Below, in pieces: positions 18,952-26,946 of a stretch of DNA of 64,000 nucleotides. How positions within the stretch are numbered: position 1 is the first letter of the stretch; every line of letters starts with the position of its first letter. Under the pieces are notes generated by a model. That model had not been told where the DNA came from. It made no database searches and saw only the letters and a list, made by a program, of their open reading frames with translations. Source of the stretch: Coprococcus sp. (GTDB lineage Bacteria; Bacillota; Clostridia; Lachnospirales; Lachnospiraceae); contig JAGBHU010000038.1 of the NCBI GenBank assembly GCA_017935345.1, forward strand, positions 62,001 to 126,000. The letters run 5' to 3'. A program made the position numbers and the translations under genes.

Positions 18952-19036
18952 CCCTTTGTCCTCCAAACGTATCATTTATTAACACAAACACAAGCATCGG
19001 TATGCTGTCTTCCTGCGTCTTTTATAATCTGCCGCT

Positions 19037-19621
19037 CTACTTATTTAAAAGCAGCAGCTTGTTCTGAAGCTGGATATCTGTTTCAAACCGGCCTCTAAAG
19101 GTTGCGGTTACCGTCTTGCTTCCAGGCTTCTTTATTCCCCTTGCTGTCATACAGCTGTGATTTGCTTCAATAAGCACGGCAACATCCTCCGAACCGGTAG
19201 CCTTGCTTATGATATATGCTATATCTGCACCGATTCGCTCCTGAAGCTGAAGTCTTCTTGCCACCATATCTGCTATTCTGGCTATCTTGCTTAAACCGAT
19301 TACCTTATCCTTCGGAATATATGCCACAGATACCTTCATATCATACATCAGTGCCAAATGATGCTCGCAATAGCTAAACACCTCTATATCCTTTACAAAC
19401 ACCATATCATCCGTATGGCGCACGACATCCTCCTCATGAAAGGTCTTGCCGAACATTTCCGCCAATTCATCATTGGTATAATTCATGCCCTCAAACACTT
19501 CTTCATACATACGTGCCACACGGTCAGGGGTTTCACGCAGCCCTTCCCTGTCCGGGTCATCTCCAAGTGCAATCAAAATTCCTCTGATATGTTCCTTTAT
19601 TGCTTCCTTATCGATTGCCAT
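19037..19621 (-). CDS. folE: GTP cyclohydrolase I
   Basis: With the ATG at 19621 the protein has 194 residues; AGGAG is 7 bases upstream and the gap to the queE stop is only 2 bases. Zinc and substrate residues of FolE are visible in [11 protein letters not shown] and in the second motif [25 protein letters not shown] and RLQLQERI are typical of the type IA enzyme. It turns GTP into dihydroneopterin triphosphate, the shared precursor of folate and of queuosine. Its place among que genes says that it mainly serves preQ0 here; a second folE elsewhere cannot be excluded. Confidence 0.96.
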   Translation of the reverse strand: MAIDKEAIKEHIRGILIALGDDPDREGLRETPDRVARMYEEVFEGMNYTNDELAEMFGKTFHEEDVVRHTDDMVFVKDIEVFSYCEHHLALMYDMKVSVAYIPKDKVIGLSKIARIADMVARRLQLQERIGADIAYIISKATGSEDVAVLIEANHSCMTARGIKKPGSKTVTATFRGRFETDIQLQNKLLLLNK

Positions 19622-19623
19622 TT

Positions 19624-20292
19624 CTATACTCCTCTCATATCCGCATCCCAAATAAACTTATGCAGCTGCAACTGCAATTTAACATCATTCATGTTATTTT
19701 CTATCATAAAATCAACGATTTCTTCCGGTTCAATCTTGCCAAATACAGGGCTTACATATACCTTTGTTTTTTCACATAAGCCATAGGTATATATGATGTC
19801 ATGCGCCCTCTCTAAATCCGCTATAGAACCCACAACAAATTTCACCGTATCGTTTTTATCGATATAATTGTAATTGGATATACACATGGAATCTTCCATG
19901 TTGCTGCTGCCCAGCTTATAATCCAACGTATAGGAAATCTTATCCGTAATGGCTTTAAATTCCGCTATATCAATACTTCCGTTTGTTTCAACCTCCACAG
20001 AAAGCTCCTCATCAATAGCCAGCATAAGCAGAAGCTTATCAATATCCTCCGCAATAAGCGGTTCGCCACCTGTCAGGGTTACATTTTTTATTTCAGTACG
20101 CTTAATATAGTCATATAGTTCTTCCGCTGAGAGTTCCTCATACGGCACATCCGCAGCATTTGCCCATTTTGTATCACAATAGCTGCAATTCAGATTACAT
20201 CCTGCAAATCTTATAAATACAGCAAGCTCTCCTGCCCGCTGGCCTTCCCCATTGATACTGACAAATCTTTCTACAACCTTATATTTACTCAT
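19624..20292 (-). CDS. queE: 7-carboxy-7-deazaguanine synthase (radical SAM)
   Basis: The 222-residue protein contains the radical SAM cysteines Cys32, Cys36 and Cys39 in [13 protein letters not shown] (CX3CX2C). [12 protein letters not shown] comes before them and [10 protein letters not shown], the glycine-rich SAM site, after. It contracts 6-carboxytetrahydropterin to the 7-deazapurine. The compact cluster-binding loop is typical of clostridial QueE. It starts 5 bases after the queD stop, with GGAGG about 10 bases before its ATG. Confidence 0.95.
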   Translation of the reverse strand: MSKYKVVERFVSINGEGQRAGELAVFIRFAGCNLNCSYCDTKWANAADVPYEELSAEELYDYIKRTEIKNVTLTGGEPLIAEDIDKLLLMLAIDEELSVEVETNGSIDIAEFKAITDKISYTLDYKLGSSNMEDSMCISNYNYIDKNDTVKFVVGSIADLERAHDIIYTYGLCEKTKVYVSPVFGKIEPEEIVDFMIENNMNDVKLQLQLHKFIWDADMRGV

Positions 20293-20297
20293 ATCAG

Positions 20298-20720
20298 TTA
20301 ATCCTCCATATATGATGCCACATTATTAGGCGTTTCATATACACTCACTTCCATTATTCTATATCCTTTTTTCTTCATCTCTTCAAAAAAATAACGGGAA
20401 AAATTCTCTGCTGTAGGTCTGAAAGGCAGTTCAATGATTTTAAAGCCTTCTTCCTGTAATGCCTCCATCGTCTTTTCCTTCAAAGTACCTTTTTCTATGA
20501 TAAGGCTGTGGTCCAGCTCCTTCGTCAGATTTTTCAAATCATTCTTCAAATCAGAGAAATCTACTACCATTCCCCTGTTCTGTCTGTCCTCTGCAAGTTT
20601 ATCATTCCCTGCCTCAACCTCCACAGTCCATCTGTGACCGTGAATATTTTTACATTTACCGTTATACTCTGACAAAAAATGAGCACTGTCAAAGCTTTCC
20701 TTCGTTCTTAATTTATACAT
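20298..20720 (-). CDS. queD: 6-carboxy-5,6,7,8-tetrahydropterin synthase
   Basis: The 140-residue protein shows zinc ligands His14 (in DSAHFLSEY), His27 and His29 (in NIHGHRW) and the catalytic Cys23. This matches QueD rather than eukaryotic PTPS. It converts dihydroneopterin triphosphate to carboxytetrahydropterin, the second preQ0 step. GGAG lies in front of the ATG. It is the first gene of the que operon, downstream of the thrC terminator. I searched its leader (20721-20790) for a preQ1 riboswitch and did not find one. Confidence 0.95.
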   Translation of the reverse strand: MYKLRTKESFDSAHFLSEYNGKCKNIHGHRWTVEVEAGNDKLAEDRQNRGMVVDFSDLKNDLKNLTKELDHSLIIEKGTLKEKTMEALQEEGFKIIELPFRPTAENFSRYFFEEMKKKGYRIMEVSVYETPNNVASYMED

Positions 20721-20780
20721 CTTCTTCTCCTTTTATATACGCCTTACGGAACATTTTTTATTCCATGAAAACAATTTCCT

Positions 20781-20824
20781 TATAAAATGAAAAAGCAGCC
20801 AAAATAGAACATTTCAACTGCTTT
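20781..20824 (-). terminator. Rho-independent terminator after thrC
   Basis: A 14-pair stem with some G-U pairs (20792-20805 with 20811-20824) and a 5-base loop, followed on minus by TTTTTCATTTT. It separates thrC from the que operon. Confidence 0.88.
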
Positions 20825-20901
20825 CATGTCCTAGTTTTATTTATTGACAGGATGGTACGAATGAACTGTCACGGAAGAATTTTCTTCCTTATATTCTGTT
20901 T

Positions 20902-22389
20902 CTATATATTAAGAAATCCTTTTACAACCTTTAACATGTCCTCTTTATCACATACCGTATCATGGAGGACTGCTGCCGAGCGGATATCTTCTATAGCCTG
21001 TGGAACCTTTATACCTGACAGCTTATTCAGCTCATCTACAAGCTCAAAATCTGTCTTTGAATCATAAGCCTCATCAATGGCATTCATTACACTTCTCGTA
21101 AATTTATACGGACTTGCTGTCGAAGCAATAACAGTAGGTGTTTTATCCCCGGTCTCCTCAACATACTTATCATATACGGTTGCTGCAACTGCTGTATGCG
21201 TATCCATAATATAATTATCGGATTCATACACCTTCTTAATCGTTGCTGCGGTTTCAGCCTCCGTAGCATAACCGCCCTCAAATTCTGCCAGCTTCTCCCT
21301 CATCTCATCCGTAATGGTATATACACCCTCTGTTGTAAGATTCTTCATAAGTGCCGCATTCTTTTCTGCATCATTTCCTGCAATCTTATATATAAGTCTT
21401 TCAAGATTGCTTGAAATCAGAATATCCATAGATGGTGATGAGGTTAATATAAATTCTCTGTTTCTGTCATATGTTCCTGTCTTGAAGAAATCATAGAGAA
21501 CCTTATTATCATTTGAAGCACAAATAAACTTTGCTATAGGAAGTCCCATTTCCTTTGCATAGTAAGCGGCAAGAATATTTCCAAAATTACCTGTCGGTAC
21601 AACTACATTGATCTTGTCACCTGCCTGAATGCTTCCATTTGCCACAAGTCTTGTATATGCATATACATAATATACCATCTGCGGAACAAGACGTCCGATA
21701 TTGATGGAATTTGCTGATGAGAACTGATAGCCTTTCTCATTCATATAGGCAGCAAGCTCCGTATCTGAGAACATCTTTTTTACCCCTGTCTGGGCATCAT
21801 CAAAGTTTCCTGTAATTCCTACAACAAATGTATTATCACCCTTCTGTGTAACCATCTGCTTCTCCTGAATAGGACTTACACCATGCTTTGGATAAAATAC
21901 GATAATCTTGGTTCCCGGAACATCCGCAAAGCCTGCAAGAGCTGCCTTTCCTGTATCCCCTGATGTAGCAGTCAGTATAACAATCTCATTTTTTACTCCG
22001 TTCTTTTTTGCTGAAGTAGTGAGCAGATACGGAAGAATTGAAAGTGCCATATCCTTAAAAGCGATTGTCGAGCCATGGAAAAGCTCCAGATAATTAGCAC
22101 CTGCTTTATTGACAAGCGGAGCGATCTCAGGTGTATCAAACTTCTTATCATATGCAGAATCAATACAATGTTTTAATTCTTCCTCGGTAAAATCCGTAAA
22201 CATCAGCTTCATAACCTCATATGCTATCTGCTGATAATTCATCTGTGCCAACGCCTCTATCGATACATCAAGTGCAGGTATCGAATCCGGTACAAAAAGT
22301 CCGCCTTCATTTGCCAAGCCCTTCAGTATCGCCTCCGATGCCGTTGCCGTTTCATTTGCATTTCTTGTACTTCTGTATATCAGTTCCAT
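20902..22389 (-). CDS. thrC: Threonine synthase
   Basis: The 495-residue protein is the long fungal/Gram-negative-like ThrC class. It has the PLP lysine Lys112 in FHGSTIAFKDMALS, the phosphate-binding LTATSGDTGKAALAGF and the family segment YPKHGVSPIQEKQM. It converts O-phosphohomoserine to threonine. AAGGAG precedes the ATG. It is a single-gene unit: a promoter candidate lies at 22661-22689, its leader of about 270 bases is the tandem repeat 22411-22666, and a terminator follows. No T-box or threonine leader peptide was seen. Confidence 0.96.
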   Translation of the reverse strand: MELIYRSTRNANETATASEAILKGLANEGGLFVPDSIPALDVSIEALAQMNYQQIAYEVMKLMFTDFTEEELKHCIDSAYDKKFDTPEIAPLVNKAGANYLELFHGSTIAFKDMALSILPYLLTTSAKKNGVKNEIVILTATSGDTGKAALAGFADVPGTKIIVFYPKHGVSPIQEKQMVTQKGDNTFVVGITGNFDDAQTGVKKMFSDTELAAYMNEKGYQFSSANSINIGRLVPQMVYYVYAYTRLVANGSIQAGDKINVVVPTGNFGNILAAYYAKEMGLPIAKFICASNDNKVLYDFFKTGTYDRNREFILTSSPSMDILISSNLERLIYKIAGNDAEKNAALMKNLTTEGVYTITDEMREKLAEFEGGYATEAETAATIKKVYESDNYIMDTHTAVAATVYDKYVEETGDKTPTVIASTASPYKFTRSVMNAIDEAYDSKTDFELVDELNKLSGIKVPQAIEDIRSAAVLHDTVCDKEDMLKVVKGFLNI

Positions 22390-22410
22390 ATAATCTCTCT
22401 CCTTATATGT

Positions 22411-22666
22411 AAATTCGTTCTTCGCCTTTGCTCATGCTCATTAAGCGTTCACATTTCACCATTGCAACTAAGCTCACCTGCGGTTCGCTAAGGTGCTAGG
22501 TATATGTTCTCGCTAAATTCGCATCTCGCCTTTGCTCGTGCTCATTAAGCGTTCACATTTCACCATTGCAACTAAGCTCACCTGCGGTTCGCTAAGGTGC
22601 TAGGTATATGTTCTCGCTAAATTCGCATCTCGCCTTTGCTCGTGCTCATTAAGCGTTCACATTATA
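22411..22666 (-). repeat. Tandem 104-bp repeat in the thrC leader, member of a dispersed family
   Basis: Units start at 22423, 22527 and 22631, giving an exact 104-base period for two full copies plus a 3' part; 22411-22422 continues the phase. Minus-strand landmarks in each unit are TTAGCGAGAACATATACCT, ACCTTAGCGA, GAGCTTAGTT and AATGTGAACGCTTAATGAGC. The outermost copy carries TATAATGTGAAC, which doubles as a -10 box. With the terminator at 22681-22719 this accounts for the whole 350-base gap 22390-22739; no gene is present. Confidence 0.92.
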
Positions 22667-22689
22667 TCATAGCAATATATAAAAAACAA
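22661..22689 (-). promoter_or_regulatory. Candidate extended -10 promoter for thrC
   Basis: Minus strand TTGTTT (22684-22689), 17-base spacer, TATAAT (22661-22666) preceded by TGA. The -35 overlaps the T tract of the upstream terminator, and the -10 lies in the repeat element. Confidence 0.6.
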
Positions 22690-22719
22690 GAAGCCCTTTA
22701 GAATTATAAAGGACTTCTT
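22681..22719 (-). terminator. Rho-independent terminator after the 3D-domain gene
   Basis: A 13-pair stem (22688-22700 with 22707-22719), a 6-base loop and GTTTTTT on the minus strand. Confidence 0.92.
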
Positions 22720-22739
22720 ATTGAAAGCTTCTATACTGA

Positions 22740-23597
22740 TTATTTCATATACACATCATAATAACCCATTGCAAAATTAAGTGCTTTCTCATGTGTTGAG
22801 AAGTATACATCAAGGTGATTACCTGTGATGGCACCGCCTCTGTCCTGAACGACATAGGTATGTCCGTCAATGACAAGCTCTGTACCAAATGCGAACTCAC
22901 TTGGTGCTGCTATTGTTACACCCTCTACGGCAGGATTACCGGATGCTGTTACAGGATTCTCTGTATTGCTCCACTGTCCGCAGCAGATTTCACATGGACA
23001 ATATGCTGTAAGAAGATACGTTCCAAGATATGTACCCTGATCATCATCATACTTCACTTCGTCATCCGGAAGACCATCCGTTGACTTGCTTGTTGTAGCT
23101 TCTGTAGTCTTTGGCTCTCTTGTGGTTGCTTCCTGTTTAATATCTTCATCCGGAAGACCGTCTGTTGACTTCTCTGTTGTAGGAGCCTCTGTCGGTACTA
23201 ATACAATCTCTGTAGTAGTAACTTCTGTTTCCTCTTCGTTTTCTGTATCAGCCTCTGTAGCTTCCTCTGTTACTTCTTCTGTATCTTCAGCGAGTGCTAA
23301 AGCAGCAGCTCTCTTCTCTGAACGTTCAACCTTTGAAAGCTTCTCCTCAGCCTTTTCTGCCTGCATCTCTTCAAATTCTGACTTAGCATACTCTACGGGA
23401 GTATCAGATACTGAATTCTCCTCTACAGTTGCTACGGAAACCAGCTTGCTGTCTGATGATACCATGCTGTCATCTGTTGATACTGTTATATATGTAGCAA
23501 CACCAACTGCAACAACGACAACTGCGATTCCTGCTCTTTTTAAATACTTCTTTAGTTTAGCTGATAACATCTTAGATGAATCTGTAAACTTTTTCAT
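22740..23597 (-). CDS. Secreted or membrane-anchored 3D-domain protein
   Basis: The 285-residue protein has a basic N terminus and one hydrophobic helix (AGIAVVVVAVGVATYI, about 23-38), serving as signal or anchor. A long Thr/Glu-rich linker (about 60-185) follows, then a C-terminal 3D domain (about 190-285) with LLTAYCPCEICCGQWS, VTASGNPAVEGVTIAAP and the aspartates of VVQDRGGAITGNHLDVYF. 3D domains have the double-psi barrel of MltA/RpfB-like cell-wall lytic proteins; in Firmicutes they are linked to germination or wall turnover. The linker holds a near-duplicate, KSTDGLPDEDIK and KSTDGLPDDEVK, and looks extracellular. A strong promoter and a terminator make it a single-gene unit. Confidence 0.9.
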   Translation of the reverse strand: MKKFTDSSKMLSAKLKKYLKRAGIAVVVVAVGVATYITVSTDDSMVSSDSKLVSVATVEENSVSDTPVEYAKSEFEEMQAEKAEEKLSKVERSEKRAAALALAEDTEEVTEEATEADTENEEETEVTTTEIVLVPTEAPTTEKSTDGLPDEDIKQEATTREPKTTEATTSKSTDGLPDDEVKYDDDQGTYLGTYLLTAYCPCEICCGQWSNTENPVTASGNPAVEGVTIAAPSEFAFGTELVIDGHTYVVQDRGGAITGNHLDVYFSTHEKALNFAMGYYDVYMK

Positions 23598-23667
23598 AAT
23601 ATTTTCTCCTTGATTTCTTTAAGATTTCAAAAATGTTACAAAATCATTAACAATTGACTGTAAGCAC

Positions 23668-23696
23668 ATTATAATGCTTAACAATAAAAAGGTCAA
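23668..23696 (-). promoter_or_regulatory. Sigma-A promoter of the 3D-domain gene
   Basis: Minus strand TTGACC (23691-23696), 17-base spacer, TATAAT (23668-23673), about 70 bases before the start: one of the best consensus matches in the window. The gap 23598-23954 otherwise contains only the long hairpin 23871-23946. Confidence 0.85.
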
Positions 23697-23870
23697 GCAA
23701 ACCTGCGATTTTTGTTAACTATTTACAATCACCCATGTTTGTCCATAAAACAGCATTGTATTTTTTAACATAAAACCACTCTTCTATTTGTGCATTATTC
23801 ACATTTATTGGGATTAACATTTTTGAAACATATTGGCATGTTGTATATTTTTGTATGAAGAAAATATAAC

Positions 23871-23946
23871 ATTTCAGCCGCCTGCCACCTGCAACCAGCC
23901 ATACTATATATCATACGACTGGTTACAGGTGGCAGGCGGCTGAAAT
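23871..23946 (-). terminator. Very long hairpin after dusB
   Basis: Arms 23871-23898 and 23919-23946 pair over 28 positions with one mismatch; the loop is 20 bases. It begins 8 bases after the dusB stop. On minus it is followed by GTTATATTTTCTTC, a modest T-rich tail. Likely the terminator of the dap-coaX-dusB unit, though the stem is about twice the normal length. Confidence 0.75.
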
Positions 23947-23954
23947 ACAAAGCA

Positions 23955-24908
23955 TTAAAACAGACTGCCTTCTGTCCATTTATCAAGAAGCTCTTTCATT
24001 TCATGATAACTTTCTACCTGATTAATCAGGTTCCTTAATCTTGCCGAATCCTTTAGTCCTGCGGAATACCACGCCACATGTTTTCTCATCTCATGAATTC
24101 CGGTATATTCGCCTTTCAATGCTATCATCAAATCCGCATGACGAAGCATCATCCGTTTAACCTCATCCATATCCGGTCTGTCCGGTATCCTTCCTGTCTT
24201 GAAATATTCTTTCAGCTCATGGAAAATCCAAGGATTCCCTCTGGCTCCCCGCCCTATCATAAAGGCATCACACCCTGTCTGCTCCTTCATCTTTATAACA
24301 TCCTGCGGAGTAAGAATATCTCCATTACCGATAACCGGTATATTGACTCTGTCTTTCACTCTGGCAATAACATCCCAGTCGGCATGTCCGCTATAATATT
24401 GCTGTCTTGTACGACCATGTACGGCAACAGCTGCCGCACCGCTTTCCTCTGCAATTTTTGCGATCTCCGGTGCATTGATATGCTCTGCATCAAAACCGCT
24501 CCTTATTTTTATCGTAACAGGAAGCTTTGTTGCCTTTACCATTTCCGATACTATCTGCCCTACCAGAATCGGATTTTTCATCAGGGCAGAGCCTTCGCCG
24601 TTATTGACGATCTTCGGTACAGGGCAGCCCATGTTGACATCAATAAAAGCAAATCCCCTATCCTCTATCTTCTTTGCCATCTCGGCAAGAAGCGGCGGCT
24701 CGGAGCCAAACAACTGTACCCCTATTGGTTTTTCCGCTTCACAAACAGCAAGAAGCGGTACGGTATTCTTATTATCATAATACAATCCTTTTGCACTTAT
24801 CATCTCCGTGTACAAAATATCGCATCCCTGTTCTTTACACAAGAAACGAAATGGCTGGTCACACACACCAGCCATAGGCGCAAGAATTAACTTATTTGTA
24901 AAATCCAT
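23955..24908 (-). CDS. dusB: tRNA-dihydrouridine synthase (DusB-like)
   Basis: The 317-residue FMN enzyme opens with KLILAPMAGVCDQPFRFLCK. It has the catalytic Cys95 in DVNMGCPVPKIV, then TIKIRSGF, AVHGRTRQQYYSGHADWD and PVIGNGDI, with FMIGRGARGNPWIF at the phosphate site. These follow the Dus fold and are closest to DusB. It reduces specific uridines in tRNA D-loops with NADPH. It follows coaX by 43 bases and is the distal gene of the lysine-riboswitch transcript unless an internal promoter exists. AGGTG lies before the ATG. The target position in tRNA is not readable from sequence. Confidence 0.93.
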   Translation of the reverse strand: MDFTNKLILAPMAGVCDQPFRFLCKEQGCDILYTEMISAKGLYYDNKNTVPLLAVCEAEKPIGVQLFGSEPPLLAEMAKKIEDRGFAFIDVNMGCPVPKIVNNGEGSALMKNPILVGQIVSEMVKATKLPVTIKIRSGFDAEHINAPEIAKIAEESGAAAVAVHGRTRQQYYSGHADWDVIARVKDRVNIPVIGNGDILTPQDVIKMKEQTGCDAFMIGRGARGNPWIFHELKEYFKTGRIPDRPDMDEVKRMMLRHADLMIALKGEYTGIHEMRKHVAWYSAGLKDSARLRNLINQVESYHEMKELLDKWTEGSLF

Positions 24909-24951
24909 AAATCACCTGACATTATCATATCAGCCATCTTTCATTGTAAAA

Positions 24952-25719
24952 TCATTTCTGCTTTTCCATAATAATGCGTAGTCCATGCAACGTCAAATCA
25001 GGGTCGTACACATCTATACAATCCGTATTTTCATAAATCATTTTACCAAGACCACCCGTTGCGATTACTTTCATATTCGGATAGCCGGACTCATCTTTCA
25101 TACGTTTCACTATATATTCCGTCTGACCGATATATCCCATAAAGACACCGGCCTGCATACTTGATATCGTGTCCTTTCCCAAAACCGTCTCAGGAACCTT
25201 AATCTCAATTTCCGGCAGCTTTGCCGTGTCACGCCACAAAGCATTTGCAATCAATCGCATACCCGGTGAAATTGCTCCGGCAACAAATGCCCCGTCTTGA
25301 CTAATCAAATCATATGTAGTCGCAGTTCCGAAATCAATTACCAGCACCGGGCCGCCATATAAATGATATGCGGCTACCGCATCAACGATACGGTCAGCAC
25401 CTAACTGTTTTGGATTTGGTATGGAAATATTAATACCTGTTTTGATACCCGGCTCTACAATCAAGGGATTAATCTTAAAATATTTTTTAATTCCGTTTAT
25501 CAGAGAATGCATAATATTCGGTACAACAGAAGCAATAATCGCTTCATCCACAGCCTCAAGCGGCAGATTCCGCATTCTTAACAAATCTCCCAAAAATACG
25601 CCAAACTCATCGGAGGTACGGGACACTCCTGTTGTCATTCTAAAGGTTTTTTCCAGTTTTTCTCCGTCAAACAATCCTATTGTAATATTTGTGTTGCCAA
25701 CATCAATAGCAAATAGCAT
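24952..25719 (-). CDS. coaX: Type III pantothenate kinase
   Basis: From the ATG at 25719 (AGAGGA 8 bases upstream) the protein has 255 residues, the usual CoaX length; the longer frame upstream lacks a ribosome site. The actin-like ATPase motifs are [18 protein letters not shown] at the N terminus, [30 protein letters not shown] and GAISPGMRL. It phosphorylates pantothenate, the first step of coenzyme A synthesis, and this class is not feedback-inhibited by CoA. It lies 61 bases after the small unknown gene, with dusB following. Confidence 0.95.
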   Translation of the reverse strand: MLFAIDVGNTNITIGLFDGEKLEKTFRMTTGVSRTSDEFGVFLGDLLRMRNLPLEAVDEAIIASVVPNIMHSLINGIKKYFKINPLIVEPGIKTGINISIPNPKQLGADRIVDAVAAYHLYGGPVLVIDFGTATTYDLISQDGAFVAGAISPGMRLIANALWRDTAKLPEIEIKVPETVLGKDTISSMQAGVFMGYIGQTEYIVKRMKDESGYPNMKVIATGGLGKMIYENTDCIDVYDPDLTLHGLRIIMEKQK

Positions 25720-25780
25720 ATAATATTTCCTCTGCCTTTTCCACACAAGCAATAACAACTATTGTTTTGCTCCTGTTTAT

Positions 25781-26110
25781 TTATTCCCACTCGTCCAAAT
25801 AAAACACCCTGAAATACATTTCAAGACTTTGAAACAAGTCTTTCTTTTCCTCTCTAAGCTGTTTTATCTTCAAAACACTTCCTATTTCATCATACAGCAA
25901 ATCCTCATCATATGCCTGTGTTACCATATTCAGAGTACCATCCTCATCGAACTCAAGTGTCAGTATACCACCGATATCTTCGGTAAACAATACACACATT
26001 ATTTTGAGTTCTTTTTTTATTTCTTCGGGAAGCCCCTCAAAATCCTGATTCAGATAATATTTTTGTTCATATTTTGAAGAGGCACATAAAACAATCTTTT
26101 CCGAATCCAT
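25781..26110 (-). CDS. Uncharacterised acidic 109-residue protein
   Basis: I do not recognise a characterised family; it may belong to a Lachnospiraceae DUF (perhaps DUF6145). The protein is acidic, with no signal peptide or membrane helix. The first part reads IVLCASSKYEQKYYLN, followed by a strand-rich LFTEDIGGILTLEFDEDG and a C-terminal helical stretch (IKQLREEKKDLFQSLEMYFR). It looks like a small cytosolic alpha/beta protein. It starts 8 bases after the dapB stop, so it is co-transcribed with dapA-dapB and with coaX downstream; that constant neighbourhood is the only hint to its role. Confidence 0.8.
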   Translation of the reverse strand: MDSEKIVLCASSKYEQKYYLNQDFEGLPEEIKKELKIMCVLFTEDIGGILTLEFDEDGTLNMVTQAYDEDLLYDEIGSVLKIKQLREEKKDLFQSLEMYFRVFYLDEWE

Positions 26111-26118
26111 TTTATCTC

Positions 26119-26874
26119 CTAACCAATCACATCAGCCATATCATACATACCCGGTTCCTTACCTTTAAGAAACTTTGCTGCTTCTACTGCGCCCTTTGCA
26201 AATACCGATTTTGAATAAGCTGTATGCTTAAATTCAATAACCTCATCAATTCCTGCAAAGAATACCTCATGCTCTCCGACAATGGTTCCTCCACGCACGG
26301 CAGAGATACCAAGTTCCTTCTTACCTCTCTTTTGGCGCACCTGACTTCTGTCATAAACATATTCATATTCATTATCACGCGCTTCATTGATAGCGTCAGC
26401 AAGCGCTATCGCTGTACCGGACGGAGCATCAAGCTTCTGATTATGATGCTTTTCTACTATTTCTATATCATATCCGGCAGGTGCAAATACATTTGCCGCA
26501 TCCTTAAGAAGTTTCATAAGTGTATTGATACCAAGTGACATATTTGCTGATTTTAATATCGCAACCTCTGTACTTGTTTCTTGTACCTTTTCAAGTTGTT
26601 CCTTGCTTAAGCCCGTTGTACAGAGAACTACAGGTATTTTCCTCTCACGACTGAACTGCAGAAGATTATCTACAGCTGCAGCAGCAGCAAAATCCACAAT
26701 CACATCAGCCGCTACATCACAGTCAAATATATTGGTAAACACCGGATATCCATTCTCTCTGTTATCTATCATATCGATACCGGCAACGATTTCCGCATCA
26801 GTATCGCCTGCTACAATACCCGTAATTACCTGCCCCATCTTGCCGTTACATCCATGCATAATTATTCTAACCAT
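26119..26874 (-). CDS. dapB: 4-hydroxy-tetrahydrodipicolinate reductase
   Basis: With the ATG at 26874 (GGAGG 5 bases before) the protein has 251 residues. It begins MVRIIMHGCNGKMGQVITG, the NAD(P)-binding Rossmann loop. The substrate motif EKHHNQKLDAPSGTA contains the catalytic His and Lys. It reduces the product of DapA on the way to diaminopimelate and lysine. It follows dapA by 72 bases without a terminator, so it is under the same lysine riboswitch. Confidence 0.96.
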   Translation of the reverse strand: MVRIIMHGCNGKMGQVITGIVAGDTDAEIVAGIDMIDNRENGYPVFTNIFDCDVAADVIVDFAAAAAVDNLLQFSRERKIPVVLCTTGLSKEQLEKVQETSTEVAILKSANMSLGINTLMKLLKDAANVFAPAGYDIEIVEKHHNQKLDAPSGTAIALADAINEARDNEYEYVYDRSQVRQKRGKKELGISAVRGGTIVGEHEVFFAGIDEVIEFKHTAYSKSVFAKGAVEAAKFLKGKEPGMYDMADVIG

Positions 26875-26946
26875 TTTATCCTCCATGCTTATCATCCGTA
26901 TTTCCTCTGTCTGCACAGCTCCTATACAGGCAGTATTTTATATGTA

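Noticed and set aside
20721-20901. preQ1 riboswitch before queD
   Set aside because: The leader holds the thrC terminator and a short hairpin, but not the compact stem plus A-rich tail of class I or the class II pattern.
22411-22666. CRISPR array
   Set aside because: The repeat unit is 104 bases with an identical whole unit and no short direct repeat separated by unique spacers; no cas gene is near.
22390-22739. T-box leader for thrC
   Set aside because: No T-box consensus sequence or specifier stem; the leader is filled by the tandem repeat.
23795-23986. 63-codon open frame on minus through the dusB terminator
   Set aside because: It is formed by the long inverted repeat and overlaps the dusB stop; no ribosome site.
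24078-24890. 270-codon open frame on plus, antisense to dusB
   Set aside because: It lies wholly opposite a well-conserved gene, has no ribosome site, and its translation is Ile/Cys/His-rich without domain features, as expected of a shadow frame.
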